The position numbers were made by a program, and so were the translations under genes. This document shows, piece by piece, positions 1 to 9,103 of a stretch of DNA of 64,000 bases. The DNA is from Pararhodonellum marinum (GTDB lineage: Bacteria > Bacteroidota > Bacteroidia > Cytophagales > Cyclobacteriaceae), in NCBI RefSeq assembly GCF_015354735.1, contig NZ_JACEFJ010000004.1:62001-126000 (forward strand), given 5' to 3'. How positions within the stretch are numbered: the first letter of the stretch is position 1; every line of letters starts with the position of its first letter. The notes beneath the pieces were generated by a model. The model made no database searches. It saw only the letters and a list, made by a program, of their open reading frames with translations, and was not told the DNA's origin.

Positions 1-557
1 GAAAAGTGGGATTTGCATCAGTTTCATAAATCTTTTCATTTTTTACTTCTCAAAGGGCAAAGCTAAGGCTAAAAATGGAGAAAAGCTCAAAGCGCATAGA
101 TGAAAGTAAGGAAAACAGGATATCAGAAAATCAGATGAAAAGCTTGAAGCTCAAAGGTGAAAGTGGTGGAAAACAGAAAAACAGGATATCGGAGAACAGG
201 AAATCAGAAAAAAGCTAATAGGAGAAATTTGAAAATCTAGATATGGACAACTTGATAACCTGATTACAGGATGATTGGGCAGGCCTAACCTTTGCAAAGT
301 ATGATTTGGTCTAGCAACTTTGATCGTTGGTAACCATCAAATGTACGAAATTGGACAAGGTAATATTTTTTCTAAGTGATGCTTACCATTTGAATGCTAG
401 GTTTTTAATGGTGGATATGCCACTTAAATTGATTTTTGACAAATATTTTCGGGACATCAAAAAAAATTTTTTATCTACGATTGTTTCTAAAAATATTTTG
501 GCATTTAGTTAGTCAAGTCTATTCCGAAAACCAACAAAACTATTTAATAATCACATT
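1..557. other. Intergenic region with purine-rich repeat, no convincing gene
   Basis: The stretch before the first lipoprotein gene holds no open frame that I believe. A 61-codon frame at 327-512 has no family resemblance and is AT-rich and Phe/Ile/Lys-heavy in the way random intergenic DNA translates. Roughly positions 60-235 form a strongly purine-rich, strand-asymmetric block that is described separately as a repeat. The remaining part (about 240-557) should hold the promoter of the GIN-domain gene, but I could not place a clear TAnnTTTG element. Confidence 0.6.
60..235 (+). repeat. Dispersed purine-rich intergenic repeat, copy A
   Basis: This block is built from recurring short phrases such as AAAACAGGATATCAG, AAATCAGA, GAAGCTCAAAGGTGAAAG and GAGAACAGGAAATCAGA. 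The same phrases recur, in a different order and with changes, at about 15823-16045. The 17-mer GAGAACAGGAAATCAGA is identical in both places (192-208 and 15998-16014). The purines are almost all on the plus strand. There is no open frame across it and no obvious hairpin. It looks like a degenerate family of intergenic repeats; its function is unknown to me. Confidence 0.6.
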
Positions 558-1505
558 ATGAAAACTTTAAAAACTATTTTCTTTAGCACTGCCCTTGGGT
601 TGGCAATCATGTTCGGCCTTACCTCATGTTTGGATAATGACCTTTCTGTCGTAGCAGATATTCAGGAGGACTTCGACAACATCACGGAAATCGAAGTCGA
701 TGGTGGGTTTCTCGACGTAGCATATACCGGAGAAACCGGAAAACAAAATGTCAGTTTGAATGCGTTTTTGAAAGCGAACTCTAACAAAAGAACTTCAATT
801 GACTATAAGGTAGAAGGATCAAAATTAATCGTGAAGGTGAGCTCTAAAAGTGGATTTTTGGGAAATTTCCGAAGTGAAGGCCACATAAGATTAAGTGGTC
901 CAAAAACTATGCTTGTTGATTTGGAGACCGGGTCAGGAAATATTACCGCATCGGATATTGTTGCTATAGAGCCAAACTTTTTTGTAGGATCAGGCAATTT
1001 GAAAGTCAGTAGGGTCAGTGCCGAAACTATGTATTTAACTACCTCCTCTGGTACATTGTCAGGACAGGATTTGACTGGGAAAATCCTAAGTATAACTTCT
1101 TCAGGTAAAATTGACATTCAGAAGGTGGAAGGAAATTTAGATGCTAGCGGATCAAGCGGGGAGTTTAAATTAAAAGATATCAATGGCTTGGTAAATGCCG
1201 TCATTTCTTCAGGTAAAATCGAAATGCAAAATATCCTTGCCCTAGGAAACGCACATGTTTCTTCAGGTAAAATTTCAGCCATTAACACAGGATTGGACCC
1301 CACCACAAACATCAAAGTTTCTTCAGGAAATGTAAACATCCAAACATTCAGTAATCTGGGTGATTTCAATTATAACATTTCCGCAGGTAGTGGCAGGATA
1401 AGGGTAGGAGAGAGTCAGTCTACCGGCGATTTGGTCATCATCAATGGATCTGCTCACACCATTAATGGAGAAGTGAATTCAGGAAATATTGAAATCGTAA
1501 ATTAG
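558..1505 (+). CDS. GIN-domain (DUF2807) lipoprotein
   Basis: A predicted exported lipoprotein of 315 residues. Residues 1-23 form a lipoprotein signal peptide ending in LTSC, with Cys24 as the lipidation site. The rest is the 'putative auto-transporter adhesin, head GIN domain' family (DUF2807), a right-handed beta-helix common in Bacteroidota. The C-terminal half carries a ladder of SSGK or SSGN turns about 18-20 residues apart, also visible as direct repeats in the DNA. The biological role of the family is not established; a cell-envelope or surface location follows from the lipobox. The gene stands alone, with long intergenic regions on both sides. The start is an ATG with a good signal peptide, so the N-terminus is secure. 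Confidence 0.85.
   Translation: MKTLKTIFFSTALGLAIMFGLTSCLDNDLSVVADIQEDFDNITEIEVDGGFLDVAYTGETGKQNVSLNAFLKANSNKRTSIDYKVEGSKLIVKVSSKSGFLGNFRSEGHIRLSGPKTMLVDLETGSGNITASDIVAIEPNFFVGSGNLKVSRVSAETMYLTTSSGTLSGQDLTGKILSITSSGKIDIQKVEGNLDASGSSGEFKLKDINGLVNAVISSGKIEMQNILALGNAHVSSGKISAINTGLDPTTNIKVSSGNVNIQTFSNLGDFNYNISAGSGRIRVGESQSTGDLVIINGSAHTINGEVNSGNIEIVN
1099..1336 (+). repeat. Direct repeats encoding beta-helix rungs
   Basis: The 13-mer CTTCAGGTAAAAT begins at 1099, 1207 and 1261, and a diverged form (CTTCAGGAAATGT) begins at 1321. Spacings are 108 (2 x 54), 54 and 60 nt, so one rung is about 18-20 codons. A further degenerate rung (encoding SGSSGEF) lies near 1153. The conservation at DNA level suggests fairly recent internal duplication of rungs within the GIN-domain gene. 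Confidence 0.75.
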
Positions 1506-2027
1506 GTCTGATTGGACACCCAGGAATAATTAACAATTTAGGCGTTAAATAGATATTCCCCAACGGAATGTTTAACAATTCGCAAAGTTGATGAATATTT
1601 CCGAAATTTCTTAAAACATTAAAAAAGGAAAACAAGAAACTAATTTATAGTTGTGTTTTATGTTTAGCACCTGCATCTATAAACATACTATTTCCAAGTA
1701 AGTTGTTGGTCTTAATGTCAAATCTAGCTCATCATGAAAATGGAGAATTGATACTTAATCGGATTAAATTGATATTTAATGGCATTTAGAAAATAACTAC
1801 CAATTGGGAGATTTAAATCTAATAAGTGTAACAAATTCTTGAAATTAAAAATGTACGAGAAGCTAGTAAAAACAGGTAGAATTCCTTCTTTAAAAAATTT
1901 CTTTTACTGATTTTAGTGTTTTTGTAGACTTCTAAAGTAGCCAAAAACTGCCTTGAGGTTGAATATTTTTTGATGGGGAAAAATAGTTCCGATTTCTAAA
2001 GGCATTGGACCAAAATCGAATAAGATC
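1506..2027. other. 522-nt AT-rich intergenic region, nothing recognised
   Basis: This lies between the stops of two convergent genes (GIN lipoprotein, plus; GntP permease, minus). I found no coding frame, strong hairpin terminator, tRNA or repeat in it. The sequence is AT-rich with scattered short homopolymers. Confidence 0.5.
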
Positions 2028-3368
2028 CTAAGCCATCAGACTCAACACCAGGACGGTAACCAAAGCCGTGATCCCCATCAACCCGGTCAAAAGCGAATAG
2101 CTTTTTAAGGCCTCCTTGACCGTCAAGCCGGTAAACTCTTTGACGATCCAAAAGTAACTGTCATTGGCATGGGATATGGTCATGGCTCCGGCTCCAATTG
2201 AGGAAATGATCAGGACGGTTCCGAATGCTTGATCCTGAAAGGCCACAGGCAAAATTGATAGGACAATGGAAGCCGAAATGATCATCGCTGAGGTGCTGGA
2301 ACCCTGGGCAGTTTTTAAAAATGCCGTCAAACCATACGCCAAAAGAATCCAGGTAGCATAAGAGGCAGAATGAAGGTCCAAGTTTTCAAATAGCTGTTCT
2401 AACCCGGATTGCTTGAGGATGGCCCCAAAACCAGCACCTGCTCCGGTCAATATCAGGATTGGGCCGGCAATCTCAATCCCTTGACGGAAAGAAAGTCCCA
2501 TCAGGGGGTTTTTAGAACTGGGGTCTTTTAATACCATGAAACCTAAGGTCAGTCCAGTAGCAATAGCCACAATGGGATTGCCTAAAATAAGAAAAAGCTG
2601 AATCAATATTTCTGAAGTCAAAAAATCGGTTAGGTTGCCTAAAGTAATCAGTAACAAAGGCAAAGCAATGACTGTAGCAGATGCAAAGGCACTGGGTTTG
2701 GCTAAAGCCAAGGTTTCAGGCTCCGGTATTGGCTCCCTTACTACCTTACTTTCCGGAAAAATGTGTTTGAAGCGCATCGCCCACCAAGCTGCTACCAGCA
2801 TAACAGGAATGGAGACCAAAATCCCCACCACCAAGACCAAACCCAACTGCTTTTCCATACCAAAAATCCCTGTAACAGCCAAAGGTCCCGGCGTGGGAGG
2901 TATCAGGATATGGGCCAGATACAATCCACCAGCCAACGATAGGGCGAAAGTCAAAGGAGAATAACCTGAGGTCTTGGCCAGGTTTTTACCAATGGGATTC
3001 AAAAGGATAAATCCCGAATCGCAAAAAACCGGAATCCCCACCACCACACCCATAAATGTGGTGCTCAATGCTGGAATTTTTTTGCCTATTCCCTGCCATA
3101 AGGCTTCTGCGATGCTTACAGCGGCGCGGCTTTTTTCCAGTAAAACCCCGAATACACTACCTAAAATAATGATCAGTCCTATCTGCCCGATCAAAGCCCC
3201 GAAACCAACCGCAAAGGCTTCGAGTGCTCCCAAAAAATCAAAACCTGCCGCCATCCCTACCCAAATTGAGGCGGTTACCAGGCAGATCAGGGGATGCAGT
3301 TTGAGTTTGGAAGTGCCAAGGATGATCCAGATTATGGCTCCAATGATATGTAATAACAGCAGATTCAA
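2028..3368 (-). CDS. GntP-family gluconate/organic acid permease
   Basis: A 446-residue inner-membrane transporter of the gluconate:H+ symporter (GntP) family, which imports gluconate or related sugar acids. Length and hydrophobicity match the family: about a dozen membrane segments, a Gly/Pro-rich stretch around LIPPTPGP, and a conserved C-terminal half with TAQGSSTSAM and SHANDSYFW. The substrate cannot be read from sequence and no sugar-acid kinase is adjacent. The start appears to be TTG, 6 nt after the stop of the upstream M1 peptidase gene, so the two are probably one transcription unit translated in series. Confidence 0.88.
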   Translation of the reverse strand: MNLLLLHIIGAIIWIILGTSKLKLHPLICLVTASIWVGMAAGFDFLGALEAFAVGFGALIGQIGLIIILGSVFGVLLEKSRAAVSIAEALWQGIGKKIPALSTTFMGVVVGIPVFCDSGFILLNPIGKNLAKTSGYSPLTFALSLAGGLYLAHILIPPTPGPLAVTGIFGMEKQLGLVLVVGILVSIPVMLVAAWWAMRFKHIFPESKVVREPIPEPETLALAKPSAFASATVIALPLLLITLGNLTDFLTSEILIQLFLILGNPIVAIATGLTLGFMVLKDPSSKNPLMGLSFRQGIEIAGPILILTGAGAGFGAILKQSGLEQLFENLDLHSASYATWILLAYGLTAFLKTAQGSSTSAMIISASIVLSILPVAFQDQAFGTVLIISSIGAGAMTISHANDSYFWIVKEFTGLTVKEALKSYSLLTGLMGITALVTVLVLSLMA

Positions 3369-3374
3369 AACGGC

Positions 3375-4955
3375 CTAACGATCCAAGAGGTACCACATGT
3401 TGGGATCAACTACTACGGGTGACTTGCTGTCCACAAAGGTAGGTGCTTTGGATAGGGTCACCCTTTTGATCCCTTCGGAGGTTTCCACTTCCATAGGAAG
3501 CATGAAATCCACATTTCTTAGGCTAATGTTGTACCCTTTTTTTCCTTTTTTCGAGATTTTAACCTTCGGTAGCTTGGTCGTGTAGAGATACAAATCAAAA
3601 AATCCCTCAAGATCCTGGTTGCTGAAAGTTTGTACAAAACCTATAAAATCACGGGTTGTCACAAAGTTTTCGTAAGTAAACCGATCATCATTGGCAAAGG
3701 CTTTGACCATCGGGAAGAACACCTCATCCCCTAGATAAAACCTCAAAGAATGCATGATGACCGCCCCTTTGGTATAGATTTCCGGATGGTAGGCCTCGTC
3801 AGAAGTTGAGTTGACAGGGGATACCACCGGTTTTTCATTTATAATCTGACGCATGGTGGCATGCACTTTATCTACGTAGGCTGATTCACCCCCATGTTCC
3901 AGATAAAAAAGGAAATCTCCGTAAGCAGTCAAACCCTCATGGATCCAAAAATCCGCCCAATCTTTGACTGATACTTTGTTTCCAAACCATTCATGGCCCA
4001 GTTCGTGATGGAGAAGCCAGTCATATTGGACCGATCCCATTGGTACAAACTGGAAATTATTGCCATAGGCATTGATGGTTTGGTGTTCCATACCCAGATA
4101 AGGTGTTTCCACCACGGCTATTTTATCTTTGGCAAAGGGAAAAGGACCAAAGTATTTTTCATGCGTGCGGGTACTGTTTTCCAAAACCGATAAAAGGGCT
4201 TTGGCTTTGTCCCGGTTTTCCTGCAGCACATAGACCATCATGGGAATTTCAGTCCCATCCACCGATGTAAAAGTGGTCTTCTCTTCATGAAAAATTCCTA
4301 AAGTAAAATTGATGTTGTAATTGTTGATGGGATATTGGGTGGACCAATGGTAGGTGATATTGTCCCCTTTTTCCTCCGTTCGAACCAGTCTGCCATTGGA
4401 GGCTACGAAATAAGGTTTGGGAGCGGTCAGATAAAGATCAACCCCATTGATTGGCTCGCTGGATGGGTGATCGAGGCAAGGCATAAAGATTTTTGCACCT
4501 TCGTTTTGTGAACTTAAGCCCATCCAATGGTTGTCAAACTCATCCATTTCCCAAGTAAAACCGCCCACCCAAGGCGGATTAGGTGCTATCGGCGTAGAAC
4601 CGCTATAGTAAATGATGACCTCTTCGCAAGTACAATCCATCGGATATATGTCCAAAATCTCGCCCATATGCAAAAAATTTACTTTTTCTCCATCCATGAT
4701 GACCCTTTCTACTTGATAGTCACTAATTAGATTCAACCTCAGTGTATCCAACTTTTCTGGCGCCTCAAAGGTAACCTTCACCACTCCGCTGATTTCATGG
4801 GATTCAGGGATGATTTCAAGGTCCAACTGGTAATGGAGGACTCTGAATTTGGTTTGGAGAGGGTCAATTGGCCCCCCCCAAGTCCAAGCCTCTTGGGTTT
4901 GGGCTGAGGCGATGAAGTAAAAACAAATGAATAAAAATGTAAGAGGTAGCTTCAT
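3375..4955 (-). CDS. Short-form M1 family metallopeptidase, exported
   Basis: A zinc aminopeptidase-like protein of 526 residues with a signal peptide (residues 1-18, ending SAQT). The zinc site is complete: HELGH at 317-321 and the third ligand Glu340, 18 residues after the second His. The substrate-anchoring GAMEN motif is present as GMEHQ (288-292). The N-terminal part is the beta-sandwich domain of the family. At 526 residues it lacks the long helical C-terminal domain of full-length aminopeptidase N (about 870). Such short forms are frequent in Bacteroidota. It probably acts in the periplasm or outside the cell on peptides; specificity is unknown. It lies directly upstream of the GntP permease. 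Confidence 0.9.
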   Translation of the reverse strand: MKLPLTFLFICFYFIASAQTQEAWTWGGPIDPLQTKFRVLHYQLDLEIIPESHEISGVVKVTFEAPEKLDTLRLNLISDYQVERVIMDGEKVNFLHMGEILDIYPMDCTCEEVIIYYSGSTPIAPNPPWVGGFTWEMDEFDNHWMGLSSQNEGAKIFMPCLDHPSSEPINGVDLYLTAPKPYFVASNGRLVRTEEKGDNITYHWSTQYPINNYNINFTLGIFHEEKTTFTSVDGTEIPMMVYVLQENRDKAKALLSVLENSTRTHEKYFGPFPFAKDKIAVVETPYLGMEHQTINAYGNNFQFVPMGSVQYDWLLHHELGHEWFGNKVSVKDWADFWIHEGLTAYGDFLFYLEHGGESAYVDKVHATMRQIINEKPVVSPVNSTSDEAYHPEIYTKGAVIMHSLRFYLGDEVFFPMVKAFANDDRFTYENFVTTRDFIGFVQTFSNQDLEGFFDLYLYTTKLPKVKISKKGKKGYNISLRNVDFMLPMEVETSEGIKRVTLSKAPTFVDSKSPVVVDPNMWYLLDR

Positions 4956-5244
4956 ACCAGAGGATTTAAAGACAAAATTTAAACAAATTCGGGGATTAAT
5001 AAAATTTGTCTAAAGAAGTGCCGTGCATTCGAAATATCGAACCAGTTAAAGTTAGGGCATTTCCTAAACCAAAATTCCCATCAATATTTAGTTTTTTTAT
5101 TTCAGGAGGCGATGCTATTGAAGTAAAGAGCAGAAAAAGGATATTCAAAAATAAATATTGATACGATCATTCCATTTATTTTATTCGACGTGTTGAGGAA
5201 AGCTGCGGGATGGATATGTTGTGCTATTTTCTCCAAATATCAAT

Positions 5245-6075
5245 TTATTGAATCTTCTCCAATGCTGAAATCAAAGAAAGTGGATAATCCGAAACCAGAA
5301 TTCTCGGACTGCGGTTTTGGATAAAATCCAGGTAAACTTCGATCCCTTTTTCCAGTGCTTCCTGATCTATCGTACCCATAACGTCCGTGATTATGGGCAA
5401 ACCGGTTTTTTGGACCTTTTCATATAGGTCAAGCGGAGCGTCTTTATTGAGGTAGGCCAATAAGTAATTGGGGTCTTCCATGGCGCAAAGGTAATTGTCG
5501 ATGTCTTCGGCCTTTTCAATCAAGACAGATACCAAAAAATCACTTTCCAACTCAAAGGCTTCCCTAGCCCTCGTCTCAGTAAAGGTAAGTACCATCACTT
5601 GTTGCAGCATTTCGGCCTTTTTCACTTCACCCACAACTTTCTTCAAAGGGGCCTGCTTGACATCAAGCATAAGGTACACCTCGTTTGCTTTGGCCCAATC
5701 CAAAACCTTGTCAAATCTGGGGAGGGGTTCATTGTTATCCAAGAGCATTACCGAATCTAAGTCTGAACTTTGTAAATCGGAAATAAGTCCGCTATGGGTA
5801 GTGGTCCTGTCAAGCGTAAGGTCATGGAGGAGATACAATTCACCATCCGCACTTTCCATCAAGTCTATTTCGTGCATCAACAGGCCTTTTTCTTTGGAGA
5901 TCTTCATGGCAGCGATGCTGTTTTCAGGGAAATCAGGTGTGGGGACCCCTCTATGAGAACAGACAATCAGCTTGTCCTGAAGAATTTTTTCAGGTAGACT
6001 TTGCCCAAAAACCCCAATCGAAGTGAGCGAAAATAAGGTCAGCAAGAGTGAATTTTTCCGATATGACCTAGGCAA
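5245..6075 (-). CDS. Glycerophosphodiester phosphodiesterase family protein, exported
   Basis: A GDPD-fold (PLC-like TIM barrel) hydrolase expected to cleave glycerophosphodiesters. Near the N-terminus of the mature part are the metal/catalytic motifs: CSHRG (His-Arg), PENS, and HDLTLDRTT (the second catalytic His). Counting from the ATG at 6117 would give 290 residues, overlap the GNAT gene by 50 nt and put a poor leader in front. A TTG at 6073-6075 gives MPRSYRKNSLLLTLFSL, a textbook signal peptide cleaved near VFGQ, and reduces the overlap to 8 nt. I therefore place the start at 6075 (276 aa). The overlap suggests translational coupling with the acetyltransferase gene. Confidence 0.82.
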   Translation of the reverse strand: MPRSYRKNSLLLTLFSLTSIGVFGQSLPEKILQDKLIVCSHRGVPTPDFPENSIAAMKISKEKGLLMHEIDLMESADGELYLLHDLTLDRTTTHSGLISDLQSSDLDSVMLLDNNEPLPRFDKVLDWAKANEVYLMLDVKQAPLKKVVGEVKKAEMLQQVMVLTFTETRAREAFELESDFLVSVLIEKAEDIDNYLCAMEDPNYLLAYLNKDAPLDLYEKVQKTGLPIITDVMGTIDQEALEKGIEVYLDFIQNRSPRILVSDYPLSLISALEKIQ

Positions 6076-6592
6076 GGCGGTCAGCAGGATGATATGGGTC
6101 TGCAAGATCCAATTCATATTTCTGGAGTTTTAAAGCCGGCCCAAACTCCATCAAAGGTTTTTCTTCGGTCATCTGGAAACCGAATTTTTGGTAAAGGTGG
6201 GCAGAGGCGGCTAGATTATCTGTAGTCAAGAGGTAGGCTTGTTTGTAGTGTCTTTCGATCAAAAAATCCATAAATTCATGCATCAACTGTTTTCCTAAAC
6301 CTATGCCCCTGTAAGGTTTATCGATCAAAAAATACCGAAGCTGTGCGGTGTAATCACTTCGGTGCATCCCCAGCAAAAAGCCAATCATTCTGTTTTGATG
6401 TTCGCAGACCCAAACCTTATCACGACTAGGGTCATAACGTTCCATAAACTCCAAGAGGGATTCAATGACGTACTTTTCGAAACCGAGTTTAAAACCATAC
6501 TCCTCATGGTAAATCTTTCCATGCAAGTGTATGACATATCCCAAGTCTCCTGCTTGGAGTTGATGACGGATATTTATATCTCTCAGGGTCAT
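6068..6592 (-). CDS. GNAT family N-acetyltransferase
   Basis: A 174-residue cytoplasmic acetyl-CoA-dependent N-acetyltransferase of the GNAT fold. The acetyl-CoA pyrophosphate loop is visible as YRGIGLGKQLM (Q/RxxGxG/A type), preceded by the beta-4 strand with VWVCEHQNRMIGFLLG and followed by LLTTDNLAASAHLYQKFGFQ, the usual N-x-x-A-x-x-x-Y-x-x-x-G-F signature. The substrate is unknown. It overlaps the GDPD gene downstream and follows the UPF0158 gene by about 50 nt, so the three may be co-transcribed. Confidence 0.88.
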   Translation of the reverse strand: MTLRDINIRHQLQAGDLGYVIHLHGKIYHEEYGFKLGFEKYVIESLLEFMERYDPSRDKVWVCEHQNRMIGFLLGMHRSDYTAQLRYFLIDKPYRGIGLGKQLMHEFMDFLIERHYKQAYLLTTDNLAASAHLYQKFGFQMTEEKPLMEFGPALKLQKYELDLADPYHPADRLA

Positions 6593-6645
6593 TCCTGAAT
6601 GTAAGATTTTTTCGGATTATGAGCAAAAAATAGTTCTGTGTTACT

Positions 6646-7086
6646 TTAACCTTCTTCTGTGTAATTGAAGGTATCCACTTGTTCAAGCACCCAGTCTTTG
6701 TATTTGTCCATCCTGTATTCCAACCATTTGTCTTTGTAGGAGGAGCTGTCAATCAGGAATTTAAAGGAGGTTGCGGCCTTGGGTTTGCTTAAGGCGTCGA
6801 TTAGTTCATCCTGAAATTTCTTGTCTCTGACGATCCTGTCAGTAAAAGATTCCATCATTTGGTGCTCTTCAGCCGCTTCCATTTTGGTGAACTCAGCATA
6901 ATTGTCAGGATTTTCGTCAATTTCATCCAAAATATCCTCTTCGTCAGGAGTCAAATCGTAGTTGAAATAATCTTCATCATCAGGTAATTGGTAGATTTTT
7001 TTCTTGTCCAACTGATAAAAACAAATCATTCCCTTCAATAGCTGAGCAGCTATTTTTTCTACTTCTTTTTCAGATAGGGTAAACAT
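6646..7086 (-). CDS. UPF0158 family protein
   Basis: An acidic 146-residue soluble protein. The N-terminal pattern (a helix then GMICFYQL, followed by an acidic stretch and a Met/Glu-rich region with FTDRIVRDKKFQDELIDAL and a Phe-rich C-terminal helix with YKDKWLEYRMDKYKDWV) fits UPF0158, a family of unknown function found across Bacteroidota and Firmicutes. No catalytic motif is visible. It is transcribed toward the GNAT gene, 53 nt away. I rate the family assignment as likely rather than certain because it relies on pattern recall. Confidence 0.65.
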   Translation of the reverse strand: MFTLSEKEVEKIAAQLLKGMICFYQLDKKKIYQLPDDEDYFNYDLTPDEEDILDEIDENPDNYAEFTKMEAAEEHQMMESFTDRIVRDKKFQDELIDALSKPKAATSFKFLIDSSSYKDKWLEYRMDKYKDWVLEQVDTFNYTEEG

Positions 7087-7241
7087 GTTGGGAAACCGTA
7101 AAATTTTGAGAAAAATAAGGAACGGATATCATATATCAAAAATAAATTTACTTGCAGATCAAATTTATACAACAATTTTTGAATTTCATGTAAATCGTTC
7201 AGGATCAGTTGTCCTGTCCATCTATTGATCATGTGGAAGAG

Positions 7242-8930
7242 TCAATCCAGAAACTTCCACTTACTTTGGTGATTTTTATCTAAATTTTCCCCTTTGATTC
7301 TACTCCTTATCAACTCAACCGGGATGGAATTTTGCGTAAGAATAAAATCATGAAAATCTTTTTCAATCATTCCTCCGCGGTCCACCATTTCGGCTTTGAG
7401 GGCGTCAAATTGCAATCCCCCAACCATATAGGCTATCTGATAAAGCGGGCCATATCGGCCTGTAAAAGAGCGCCTTACCTCAGCCTCGGCATTGGCCCTC
7501 TCATGCCCTACTTTTTCTACCAAAAAATCGATGCATTCCTGAGGACTCATGTTGCCCATGTGGTAATTGAGTGAAAAAATGATGCGGGCACAGCGATGCA
7601 TGCGCCAAAAGAGCATGCCTACCCTATCTTCTGCTGATCTTGGAAAATCTTTATCCCACAGATTAAACTCCCAATACAGTGCCCAGCCTTCCGTCCAAAA
7701 CGCTGTATTGAACAACCTCCGGTAGGGTTTGTGTCTTTGGTTCATAAACTGCTGTAAATGATGACCGGGGATCAGTTCATGCTGCACGGTGGCCCTGGAA
7801 AAGTGCGGATTATTTCCCCGCATGCTCATCATTTTGTCTTCATGGGCCATTTCAAGTGTAGGATAAGCGATCTGTATCACCTCCCCTCCCAGGAAAAACG
7901 GGCTTACTTGCTGCGCACCTGCAGAAAGCATGGAGGTTCGCCAAGTTTCTTTGGCAAGTTCAGGTACGGTGATCAAATCCCTGCTCTCCACAAAATCAAT
8001 GGCCTCTTCCGCTAAAGCCACTACATCTTCAGGCCATTGTCCAGCTGGGACATAAGTGTTTTTCACCATTTCTAAAGCAGCTTTCCAGTCTGACCCAAAT
8101 CCCAACTCGTTGGAGGCCTTTAACATTTCCGCCTCACACCAGGCAAATTGTTTCTCCGCTTCTAGAATCAGTTCCTCCGGGGTGTAGGGGATGAACTCAA
8201 ATTGCAATTCTTTTTCAATGGCTGTTTTTCCAATAGGTTTTCCGATGATGCCACTTCCATCATCTTTGACCAATGTATTGTCATAATGATCCTTCAAAAA
8301 AGTTTCATAATCCATAAGACTTTGCCGTAGTTTTTCCCAAGGTTTTTTCATCCACCAAGTAAAAGCTGGATCATAGCCATCATAAAAACCAAAGGCTTCT
8401 TCTGTCTGCATCCTTATTTGGGTGATGGCCTGTGCGGCCAGATCGGCCTTTTGCCAGCTTTCAAAGGGGACTTTCATTTTTTGGTCCTCCCAAGCTTTGG
8501 TCAGTGCTTGTTGACAATTGTCAAATGCGGCTGCAAGTTTGGGAGAATCCGGTCGTACTGCGCGCCTTCGCTCTTGATAGAAAGTTTTCAATGGAAGCGC
8601 AAAGTCCGTCACCTGCTGCACACTCCGATAATCCTGCTGTTCCTGATTGCGGAAGTACAACTGCTTATTAAGATGATTTTGAAAGAGAACATAATCTATC
8701 TTTGCGTCTTCCGACAAGGTTTCATACTCCATATTCTGCAAGAAACCCAACCAATCCCGGTGCAACTTTTCCATTCTTTCAAAATATTCTATGGAAAGTG
8801 GATTATTGTATTTGCGATTTAAAGCACCCAAATCAGCTTGGTACTGCATGATGGACTCATAGAGCTCAGATGCAAAAACTGTGAACGAGAAACTGAGAAA
8901 GCAAAAGATAATTAAAAGAAATTTCATCAT
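7242..8930 (-). CDS. DUF885 family protein, probable exported metallopeptidase
   Basis: A 562-residue DUF885 protein, a family thought to be zinc-dependent carboxypeptidase-like enzymes. The signature HELIPGHH lies at about residues 386-393 (counting from a TTG at 8936), and the downstream TEGWALYWE provides the likely third ligand Glu near 416, an M32-like arrangement. Residues 1-22 (MMKFLLII onwards to FAS) form a signal peptide, so it is probably periplasmic. The ATG at 8930 is a better start than the TTG two codons upstream. It is divergent from the hydroxyproline operon; a proline-peptide link is tempting but unsupported. Confidence 0.85.
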   Translation of the reverse strand: MMKFLLIIFCFLSFSFTVFASELYESIMQYQADLGALNRKYNNPLSIEYFERMEKLHRDWLGFLQNMEYETLSEDAKIDYVLFQNHLNKQLYFRNQEQQDYRSVQQVTDFALPLKTFYQERRRAVRPDSPKLAAAFDNCQQALTKAWEDQKMKVPFESWQKADLAAQAITQIRMQTEEAFGFYDGYDPAFTWWMKKPWEKLRQSLMDYETFLKDHYDNTLVKDDGSGIIGKPIGKTAIEKELQFEFIPYTPEELILEAEKQFAWCEAEMLKASNELGFGSDWKAALEMVKNTYVPAGQWPEDVVALAEEAIDFVESRDLITVPELAKETWRTSMLSAGAQQVSPFFLGGEVIQIAYPTLEMAHEDKMMSMRGNNPHFSRATVQHELIPGHHLQQFMNQRHKPYRRLFNTAFWTEGWALYWEFNLWDKDFPRSAEDRVGMLFWRMHRCARIIFSLNYHMGNMSPQECIDFLVEKVGHERANAEAEVRRSFTGRYGPLYQIAYMVGGLQFDALKAEMVDRGGMIEKDFHDFILTQNSIPVELIRSRIKGENLDKNHQSKWKFLD

Positions 8931-9103
8931 GGTCAATTTTTAAAATGGAGCTTTTTGCCTGAAGAATAGCAGCATTCCAGTCAATCAATATAGAATTTTA
9001 AAATTGACATTAAAAAAAATAAATGCAATATGTATCTTATCCCTCCAATGGCAGAATTGCATTGGCAAGTGATAGACATCCAGCAAAAAAACAGATCAAA
9101 ATT

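Noticed and set aside
60-235. A possible CRISPR array
   Set aside because: The repeated phrases are of irregular length and spacing, no constant repeat/spacer pattern exists and no cas gene is in the window.
327-512. A 61-codon frame ahead of the GIN-domain gene
   Set aside because: No family resemblance, no terminator or paired promoter, and the composition is that of AT-rich intergenic DNA.
5495-5956. A 153-codon Ser-rich frame antisense to the GDPD-like gene
   Set aside because: Low-complexity Ser/Phe composition is typical of a reverse reading of coding DNA, and the GDPD motifs lie on the other strand.
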